In this document: positions 55,281 through 64,000 of the stretch, in pieces
Numbering within the stretch: position 1 is the stretch's first letter
Layout: the number at the start of each line of letters is the position of its first letter
Origin: Holothuria scabra
Taxonomy: Eukaryota > Echinodermata > Holothuroidea > Aspidochirotida > Holothuriidae
Assembly: GCA_037179385.1 (NCBI GenBank)
Contig: CM074187.1
Location: forward strand, 9,735,450 to 9,799,449
Direction: 5' to 3'
DNA length: 64,000 bases
The notes under the pieces: generated by a model
Database searches by the model: none
What the model was told of the DNA's origin: nothing
What the model saw: only the letters and a program-made list of their open reading frames with translations
Translations under genes and position numbers: made by a program

Positions 55281-58195
55281 TTAACGTGACAACTTAAGTG
55301 ATGAGTCATGAAAAAGTTTTGAAGTGAGAGGGCGCTACTTAACAACAATAATAGACTGATGACGTGTCCGAATTGCAATTTTGTAAAGTAGGTACGACGT
55401 ACGTCGCGAAAACAATATAATTATGAATGAGTCGAACAAAAACGTTTAATGTTAAGTAAAACATGGTACCTAAAGAATTCTTTGGGATTTCCCTGAAGAC
55501 AGTGTCATTACATCTGAGTCATTAACATATATGTGGTATATGGCATTTCTTTTTCCAGAAGGCATACCTCACCATAATTCCTCTTGAGATTTACATCTCT
55601 GCCGTTCCAAGTAGTGACGCAGTTTGATAGCGCTACTAATGTAGCCTGTAACTAAGAGGGTGAAACCCTAGGAAGTTCAATAATTCTTTCAATGGGACAC
55701 TTAAATGAAACATTTATGCAACCATGTTTGGCGCGTAATACCAACATTTCACTAAAACATCCAGAATTTTTCATCCATGTGGAAGAGAATTTAAACAAAT
55801 AGCGTATTAAGTAAGCAAACGAGCGAAAATGCAGCGCATTGAAAAGCAATGTACTTGTTTGAATGAAACCTGCCGCAGGGAGTGATTATTGGAACAAGCA
55901 AAAACAAGATAGGCCTGTCTGTAAAAAAAAGACAAAAATGATTTCACTTTTAATTGTGTACAACACACTGAAAGTGATATTTATTAAATCGCTGCTTCAT
56001 TATCCGCTCTGTATATCTATGTTTCTATAATAGGGAGTAATGCCAGTTGTAGTTGCAGCTTCCTGGTTGCACATTCAACGGCAAATGACGGTAATCGCTT
56101 GCAGTTTATTGGGCCTCCTGTGCCCTCCAAAAGATCGCCTTGTAGAAGAGCGTGTCTTCGCAGCTCGGCTGCTTGTCCCTGCTATCAAGATATCACGAGA
56201 GGTTGTAGTTTGCAAACTACGATAGCAAGGTGTCTTTGGGACCTGAGAAGAACACACTTTTGGGCTCCTCCCCTTGGCAGTAGGAAATCACACCTTGTAC
56301 TTTTTCCTTCGTGTGAGGTAACTGCCCTATTATTCGTCATTAGGACTAAGCACCATTTTGCATTTTAGGCCTCTTCAAAAAGTAAAATGTTTCCAACACG
56401 GGGTTGGGGAAAAGAAACGTCGTGGCCTCCCGTCCGGGGATGACCCCGCCTCTCGGGTTAGAAATCCAACGTGTTCTGGTAGCTGTTATTTAAGATTGGG
56501 CTCGTTTAGCTTTCGTCCGCATGGCCCCTCCCCCAAATCATCTAGTATTTGCTCACACGAAAGGGATGTTCTTCAAAAACTCCTAAACTGTTTATCTTCC
56601 ATTCTTACATATAATTCCAAACATTAACAAATTTTCTTCCACAATTTCAACATTCTCAAATTTTGGGAAAAGCCAAACATCTTTCCAATTTCGTTTGAAA
56701 AGCCTTAAAGTACTATAAAATATGCGACCTCAACAGACTTCGGTTGTCCCGACGATCCTCTTGATTTTGCTATAAAGGGTGGACTCTCCATAACACACGC
56801 AATATAACACAGCTTTTTAATTTTTACCAAGAAACTCAAATTTGGATAACCTTTAAAGGGGAAGTTTAAGCAAAAATTTAATTTTCATTTGTGAAAAAGG
56901 AGCCAAATCTACAAAGGGTGGTGAAAGTCCCATTGAAATCGGACATGTACTTCTTGAGGTATCAATAAATGAAGTCGGTAGATTTGTGGTCCAACGTGAG
57001 TTTGAGGGCAGCAGAGCTTATATCACTTCCTCACATTGATAAGGAATGCTTTGTTTCCCTTTGTTTCAACAGACTGTTGTGTTGACCTTGAAGTTTATAG
57101 GAGTAGGACCTCTCTGTGGGGGATGAAAAGTTTGTAAAGTTCTCATGCAACTTACGCAATTACATTTTGAAAATATGGGACTGTTGAGGAGAAAATAAAC
57201 TCTATAGTTTAAAGAAAAACAAAAGACTGCACTTATGCCGGGTATGATGTCATATATGCTTGCTTCAAGGTCACTTCTTGTTGAATATGTGAAAAGTTTA
57301 TGTGTTCATATCTTGAGCAAATCATATCAATGCAAATTTCACCAAAATGATTAGAACAAATACCTCTCTAACATACTAAATCCTACTGTGACCTTAAACC
57401 TTTCTTTTAACATTACGATAAAATATGGAAATCAAGCGACCTCGAGTCGCTCGAACCTGTTAACATTTTACTTAGTTTTGCAATTGAAAGGCAGAGTCTT
57501 CAACATAAGTGAAAAGTTTTCAAAATCGTAAAACTCAAATTTTCTAAGAAATAAGGTTCGGCTTTTCAAATACTTGTCACTCTCAAGCAGGCAATAAGCA
57601 TTCAAAAAAATTTCAAATTTAGTTGGAGATTTCCCAGTCCTAAATATGAAACTTCTTCACTCGACCTGACACCTCAAATGTTGTGAATAAGTAGGGAAGA
57701 CAGATTCCCCATGCACTGATCCTCGCATTTTTCAAATTTTGCTACAGAATGAACCCATTTTTATTGATAATTTTTCAATATGAGCAACACATTTTCAAGT
57801 TACTGTTTGAAAAAAAAGTAAAAATGTGGGCCTCAAATTCGCGCTTTTAATGCTTTGCCTTTGTCCCCCCGTCGGGGAAGGTCGGCGATTTCGTCGGGGA
57901 GGCCAAAATTTTTTTTAAAAAATTAAAAAAAAAGAAAAGAAAAAACCGCACTGACTGAATTTACTGGATGGGCGATCTTGAACATCATTTTTTTCTTTTA
58001 TAACACAATTTTAATACATATCGGAATCGATTTTCAATTACTTCTCATAGCTCATAGTTCATAGCTCTGTAAAAACTCATTGCATTTTCCTTGTCCCATC
58101 TTAAATATGTGCGCGCAAGGTCACCCATAACCAAGACTTGTATTGCAGACCTAGGAGCTGGAAATTCCACGTGTAAACGTAACCAAGAATGGCAC
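55281..58195. other. No supported gene; probable old transposon sequence
   Basis: CpG-bearing sequence. A perfect 16-bp palindrome GTAGTTTGCAAACTAC lies at 56205-56220. A stretch beginning AAAGGGGAAGTTTAAGC near 56857 has the feel of an interspersed repeat, but no second copy is in the window. Words such as GTCGGGGAAGG near 57880 recur at 58.2 and 59.7 kb. Confidence 0.35.
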
Positions 58196-59773
58196 CAGTG
58201 GTGAACCAGGGGCCATACCCCGTCGGGGAAGGCTGCCCTTCCCCTGTCGTTGAAAAGATCCAATTTCGTCGAGGAGCCTTCATCTATAGTTATTATTGTC
58301 GGGAGTTCAGATAGTCACATAGAAAATTTCATAAATTAAGTTGACCTCGCAACTGAATACAGCGAGAAGTCTCAATAGAGTAAAAAAAATTGGTATGTTT
58401 TCAATTCGGTTGCACAATTGTTCCCTGAGAAAAAGACAAGACCATTTCATTTAATTGTAGCGTTACCTTTTATCTGGTTATTTTCTGATCACATAGTAAG
58501 TTGGGTTTTTCTATTGAAGTGAAACTTTCATAAATAACGACTGCTTCATTTCTAGTTACAAGTCTAGGAAATGCAATTTCCGGCTGTCTGACGGTTAAAT
58601 TTTTTTTTTAATTTTCTATACGCTCCGCGCCAATTTATGGTGGCGCTCCGCTTTCATAGTGTTTTGGTCGAACAGATTACTCAACAGAACACTGCATGCT
58701 TGCAAATTATTCTTCGTTTGAGGGCAATATAGAGTGAAAATTTTAAGCTTAAAATAAAGACTGCTTTGTTTCTGGTTTCGAGCATGAGAAATGCCATTTC
58801 CGGCTGTCTGGGGTTTTTAATTTTTCAAAAATTTCTGTCCACTTCTAGTTAGTTTTACATTTTTCAGACAAAAAAGACTATTCTGCCTCCTACCAAATTG
58901 AAACACTCCCGTACGCATGTCAATATACAAAATATAAAACCTGAAAATATATGGGAAGCCAAACTTTTTCCGCGAGGAAAATTTCGAGGGCTTAAGTCTC
59001 CATGATGTTATTCAGAAACCCCAACAAAACTACAAATCACCTCCTACTTGATATTTCTCATAAGAGGGTCAGATTCTTCCATAAACCCCCCAGATATGTC
59101 ATAAAATAACAGTTCCACCAATACAACCGTCAGATTCTCTAATATTTGTTGAAAATGGGAAACTTTTTCATTTTCGATGGATATTTCGTACAATAAAACA
59201 CCCAAGCCAACGCTCTTAATCACTCCGACAATTGCATTTGACAGGCAATGAATCAATGAATAGAAAGCCCAAATTTTTCATTGCAACCTTATCCCCAAAA
59301 CAAATTTTTTCATTAAATTCACAAATTTCTCCAATATGATAAGCTCTTAATTTTCAAATCTTCGTTCAAAAAAGGGAAAAATTTTCGGGAAAATTTCCAG
59401 TTTCGTCTGAAAGCCTTAGTACCTAGGCCTAGTAGGGTGAAATGCGCAACCCCAAAAGAATTCAACTGCCACCTATGAAAAGTTTTTTATTTTGCCCATA
59501 TGAAGGACAGATTCTTCAATAAACACCCCAACTTTTGAATGGTTCCTAAAAAAGCCAAATTATGTTTAAAAACTTTGTCTTCCAAACAAACTCCACATTT
59601 TTAAATATTTGTTGAAAAAAAACCCCCAAAAATTCGGCACCCTACGCGCGCCTCAGGTTCTACCAAGTCACGTCCCACTGGGACTAACTCATTGCCTTTG
59701 TCGGGGACTCGAAATGCTGCCCCCTGTCGGAGAGCTTGGTCCCCCTGTCGGGGAAATCCTGTCGCCACCCCTG
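58196..59773. mobile_element. Probable degraded hAT-like element
   Basis: The left CAGTGGTGAACCAGGGGC and right GTCGCCACCCCTG are weak inverted ends, each next to GTCGGGGAA-type words. It contains the motif CTCCGCGCCA...TGGTGGCGCTCCGC (58622-58652), shared with the element at 61.8-63.3 kb, and two CATTTCCGGCTGTCTG-like blocks. No intact transposase is seen. Confidence 0.4.
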
Positions 59774-61460
59774 CTGTCAACCTTTTTGAGCCTGGCTTCT
59801 TGTTCAGTTGTTGGGCAAATCGTGGCACAACTGTAAAATCAGGAGTATGCAATGTTTTATCACGAGGCAAATGCATGCACTAAGCCGAAGAAAATCGGGG
59901 GGGGGGGGGAATGCTTTATTCGGCGGAACCTTCGCTGCCTATTTTATCAACTTGTTGAAAATTTGCTTCTAGGCTTCTTACAATTCCCCCCCCCCCCAAA
60001 AAAAAAAAAAAAAATCCCTAGAATCCCTCCCCCAGGACGACAATACCCCTGTGAGGACGTGTCCCTTTATAAATCGTTTACTCTGACGACAAGCCTATGC
60101 CCTGAAATGAATTACAAAACATGCATGACTGAATATCATATTTGTTTTTTTTTGTCAAAATAAGGAAAATTTTAAATGGATAGAACGAAAATCAGGACAC
60201 TTCCTGCAGTGGATCTATAAAAGCAATACACACAAGCATTCGCATCTATAAGTCCTTTGATACAGCATACACTCAAGAGGTGGGTGACACCTATTCCTGC
60301 TACCCTTCCTCCTTGACGAATATCAAACATTGGGACCATGATACGACTTTGCCTCCTAACCTCAAACACCTGGCTGCGTCCGTGCACATTGCTGTTGCTT
60401 CAGGCCTTTCATAAATATTTCAACTCTCTAGTTTTTCCATAGTCTAGTTTTGCTCTAGTCCTGTATGTTTAACCCTTCTTATTGCCATAAACTACTCTTC
60501 CCTGGACCATATTTAATATTCACTCCTCCCTCCTCTGGTAAAAAGACGCCTAGGTATAGCCCTAAACCCATCGAGCTTTAACCCCCTTCTTCAACCGCAG
60601 ATAGTGTTGTCTTTATAGACATGTTTAATTATTTGACATGAACAGGGTTCTCTACTTACATTTAACATAATGAGCTTTTACTTACTGAACAGTTATATTA
60701 AAAGACAATATTCTCAACACTTGTGTAGAGGAGGGTTGGATATCGAATTTCCAATGCATTTCATCTTTCTATTGGAAATAGCATTTCGTCTTTCTATTGG
60801 AAACGCAGCCTGAAATGTGTGTTAAAAGATTACCGATTTTTAAATAGCTTTCTGCGGAGCTTTTCGCCCATGGAAATCCCTCATGGGTGCGTATAAGCAT
60901 GGATGTGTCAGAGCCGTATATTAGGACTAAATGGTTCTGGGAGCTGTTAGCTTATAGCGCCATCGCATAAGCTCTGAAAACTGAATATTAGGCGTCATAC
61001 ATGGTATCCTCTTTCAGTGCGAAGCAATAGCATTTTCAGTGGTCAAATGAGTGCTGCATGGAACGCTTTATTCTGATTGAGCACTTTTTTTATAGTTCGC
61101 TTCACCCGAATTTTGGCAAAACTGTGCGTTATTTAATCGGAACACCACAAAATTTAAAATTTTAACTTTTCCGTAACTATTGGATATGAAACTTGACTAA
61201 TTATGCTAAATATAAGCATTTTCATGCGACAGTACCATTAAACACTTTGAATCAGTTATCTGTATCAACTCAATGGGTCCCTTGGCCGGTCACCAGTTAG
61301 TGGCAAATGTAATACACTGTGGAAATGTAACATACGCCAGTCGTTGTATGTATGCTTGCATGTCAGTATGTGGACTTGCTTGTTCACTGTATGTATGTGT
61401 GTCATTACGTGGTCCGGGAAAAAGGGGACTTAGCGACCGCACGTGCATAAACTTCAGTAG
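59774..61460. other. No supported gene
   Basis: Homopolymer runs of G (59898-59909) and C/A (59986-60014) and otherwise unremarkable sequence. No ORF with family features. Confidence 0.4.
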
Positions 61461-61751
61461 ACTTGGCCAAGTCTCTCGTGAGTGTTCCTTCGGGAGCTGC
61501 CAACACTACCTCTACACAAATCCAGTACTTAAGAACCGCATACAGCATACCGTATTTGCCTTTTTTCTAATACGCCCTCTATCGGTCTATGGAGGTATCG
61601 CTTTTCAACGAGAGAAACGGTACAGTTAATAGACCTTAGAGGGCGTATTAGACAAAAGGAAAATACGATATGCTGTACTATGTTGCAATAGGGGATTTTG
61701 AAGAGAATGTCCTCAGCTCCCCGCGGAACACACACGAGAGACTTGGCCAAG
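61461..61751. mobile_element. Foldback element with long inverted arms (~130 bp each)
   Basis: The left arm (61461-61590) starts ACTTGGCCAAGTCTCTCGTG and the right arm (61629-61751) ends CACGAGAGACTTGGCCAAG. Inner words TACAGCATACCGTATTTGCC and AATACGCCCTCTA recur inverted on the right. The loop is about 40 bp. The outermost ACTTGGCCAAGT is itself a perfect palindrome. Confidence 0.8.
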
Positions 61752-61771
61752 CCTAAAACTACAGCGGAAAT

Positions 61772-63278
61772 CAGTGGCGTAGCCACGGGGGGGGCGTGGG
61801 GGCCTAGGCCCCCCAGATTTTCTTCAGGCCCCCCCCCCAGATTTTTTTGCGTCCTGATAAAGTAATTGAAAAAAAATAAAATGTTTGAACGGAAATAAAC
61901 TTTGAAGTATATCCTTCAAAACAGTAAATAAATAAAATGTGTAAAAATTAAAAAGAAAACATGGATGAATGTGTGTAAAACACATTTTGTGCGCACGTAT
62001 GAAATCAAGTAATAACTTCAAAATGCCTACTTTCACTAAATTGGATACCGTTTGTGATCTGCACTGTCGTTTATTGCATTTCACTTCGAAGATGAAACGA
62101 AAGTCTCGACGATAAACTTTAATGTGACTTTGTTAGGTAAAGACCCTTTCTGCCTTTCGGATTGCTGATTGATTTACTGAAAATAAGGCAATCGTACACT
62201 GGAGACCACTCTTACACGACCATTCCTATACTTTATCCTACACAAAATATGCCGTAAGCAGGTAAGGGTACGGTACTGCCTTCGGATAATTCTTCTCTTC
62301 CATCCTTAACATTTAGGCCTACGTCGTGCCTCACTCCTGCCCATGACAAGTGTCACTGTAGGACGATTTTTTCGACAAGTCCTCTTTTTACTAGTTGGCA
62401 CTGGCGTCCGGGGGATTTGTAAAATGTCCACAAGGTCCGGATTTCATGTGTTTCCTTCTGCTTTGCGGTTCAATTATTCTGAGAGATTTATTCGTAGTAT
62501 TTTAATTTAGACTATGTAATGTACCGATGAACAAATACTGCACCATTTTGCAAATTGTTTCTTTGGCAGTATGTCTCTTGTAAAATCTCTACAAAAACTA
62601 AAAATATTTTGATATTTTTCATGCTTCCCAAAAAGGGAAAATCCTAAAACTGTAAAACTTAGGCCTGTAATTAGTTCAAATTTTTGCCAAACATAGTACC
62701 ATTTTGCATCTATAAGGAAAGTTTCTCAGAGGGGGACACAACTACTGGGTACATCCCGTTTAAAACACGTGGGGAGTGCCGTTTCCGGCCATCTGGAGGG
62801 GTTTTGAAGCCCAAAATTTCCTTGTACGCTCCGCGCCAACTGATGGTGGCGCTCCGCTTAGATTCAAATATTGCCGCATATGCGATCTTCGTCCTGAAAT
62901 TTACAATTTTCCCAAGGGAAAGGGAGATACCGGTTCCTTTCAGTCTCATCCCCCAGGCCACAGATCAGAAGTGACCAGTTTCGGGGGCCCTAAAAAGTGT
63001 ATGCATATTACCATTTTTCATAGATTGATTTTTTATTCTCATTATTTGAGAAGTCGCAGACATGAGATTCGTATTTCAAGGCTGGATACATCCAGCTTAA
63101 AACACATGGGAAGTGCCGTTTCGGGCCATCTGGAGGGGTTTTAAAGTCCAAAATCTTCTTGTACGCTCCGCGCCAACCGATGGTGGCGCTCCGCTTAGAT
63201 AGTCTTGCCGTGTCTGACCCTCGGAGATACCAGCCCCCCCCCCCCCAAAAAAAAAATCGCATCCTGGCTACGCCACTG
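61772..63278. mobile_element. hAT-like non-autonomous element with CAGTGGCGTAGCCA ends
   Basis: CAGTGGCGTAGCCA at the left and TGGCTACGCCACTG at the right are perfect inverted repeats. The flanks GCGGAAAT and GCGGGAAA match at 6 of 8 bases, consistent with a worn 8-bp duplication. Inside are two copies of a block of about 115 bp (62747-62862 and 63085-63200) carrying GTGCCGTTTC, GGCCATCTGGAGGGGTTTT and the CTCCGCGCCA...TGGTGGCGCTCCGC motif. No transposase ORF. Confidence 0.72.
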
Positions 63279-64000
63279 GCGGGAAAGCACTCAACTGACA
63301 TTTCTGTCGCTTCTTTATTGTAAGCCATTCCGTAACCTTGGGGCCGTGATCACATACGAGAGGGTTTATCGGCCAATACCCCCTTGCCTCCTATTGACAG
63401 TTCGGGATTCTTTTGATCTGTTTCGCTTTCTTTTGAACAGTCTTCTGGACATCATGACGCGAGCATTTTCTCACTGGTCTGCAACGATGTGGAAAAGTGT
63501 TCAAAGTGAAACGTTCGAAGAAATAGTGGCGCACGTTCACAATCGCCTTTGTAGTCTATATGCATGCTCTGACAGCTTCAATGCCGTCAACACAATTTCA
63601 AATTTAAATTAGTGTACTGGGGTATACTATTCTTGTGAATGACTCTTAAGAATCATGTGGCAATATTTTCTCACTGAGTTGTGAAATTCACTCTAGGTTG
63701 CGGAATTAACCTTAAAATATGATAGACCTACGTAAAACTTCACGGGAGACACTCGAAGGTAACTTGAGAGGACGTTTGTGAGATTTAGCTGTTGAATAAG
63801 TTTGGGCGACCCTTTTAAGGAATTTGTTGCAACACCAATACTGAATTCTACCTTAAAGTTGACTTCTAAATTATTTGTAGGATTTAATGTGAGATAAATG
63901 GCGTGAAGGCCGTAAGATTGGTCAAGTGATGTCCTTCAGTGGACATAATAGCTTCTTCGGGAAGCAGTTTAAAGTTTGTTTTCGCCGAACGACACTATAA
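63279..64000. other. No supported gene; one short unexplained frame
   Basis: A frame starting at ATG 63454 and ending at TAG 63610-63612 reads MTRAFSHWSATMWKSVQSET and continues for 32 more residues. It extends upstream without a stop into transposon sequence. It is not recognised and could be a chance frame or a fragment of an exon. Confidence 0.3.

Overview
This is eukaryotic, AT-rich, intron- and transposon-dominated DNA. Introns have GT/AG borders, intergenic space is long, and tRNA-derived SINE, non-LTR, MITE and Helitron-like sequence is abundant. A marine invertebrate, possibly a deuterostome such as an echinoderm or hemichordate, fits the interspersed TAGGCCTA-rich sequence and the repeat style. 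That taxon call is weak and I cannot confirm it from sequence alone. There is no prokaryotic gene organisation, no CRISPR array and no rRNA.

Only one protein-coding gene is well supported. It is a plus-strand lifeguard/TMBIM (Bax-inhibitor-1 superfamily) gene with ten coding exons from about 27.9 to 50.2 kb. All splice phases join, and the predicted product is 245 aa, or 273 aa from an upstream in-frame ATG. Its introns hold most of the repeats of the right-centre of the window. A repeat-poor stretch with several AATAAA signals (50.2-52.9 kb) follows the stop codon.

The most striking content is a set of nine related elements at 0.2-0.8, 2.2-3.5, 13.8-16.1, 18.6-20.7, 23.9-24.8, 37.5-39.1, 43.8-45.0, 47.3-48.4 and 48.6-49.8 kb. 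Where intact, each has a left-end inverted motif and a TG-rich microsatellite, then a tandem array of a monomer of about 145 bp (156 bp in one element). The right end carries the complement of the left motif, a short hairpin with a TTTT loop, and the terminus CTGGT(T). This resembles non-autonomous Helitron/Helentron-like (HINE/DINE-1-like) elements. Every monomer carries a perfect or near-perfect AGGTCAAAGGTCA (a DR1 nuclear-receptor site), usually followed by two more half-sites at 4-bp spacing. All nine lie in the same orientation.

Layout. 0-10 kb: two arrays, SINE and non-LTR remnants, a CpG-richer block at 8.6-9.0 kb and a TAGGCCTA-rich block at 9.0-9.5 kb. 10-28 kb: three arrays, two TTAA-flanked piggyBac-like MITEs and a second non-LTR tail with an array inserted in it. 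28-50 kb: the lifeguard gene, with four arrays and several MITEs in its introns. 53-55.3 kb: two neighbouring CpG-rich foldback elements and a MITE. 56-64 kb: CpG-bearing, transposon-rich sequence including two hAT-like elements of about 1.5 kb and a foldback of about 290 bp. No second gene could be supported.
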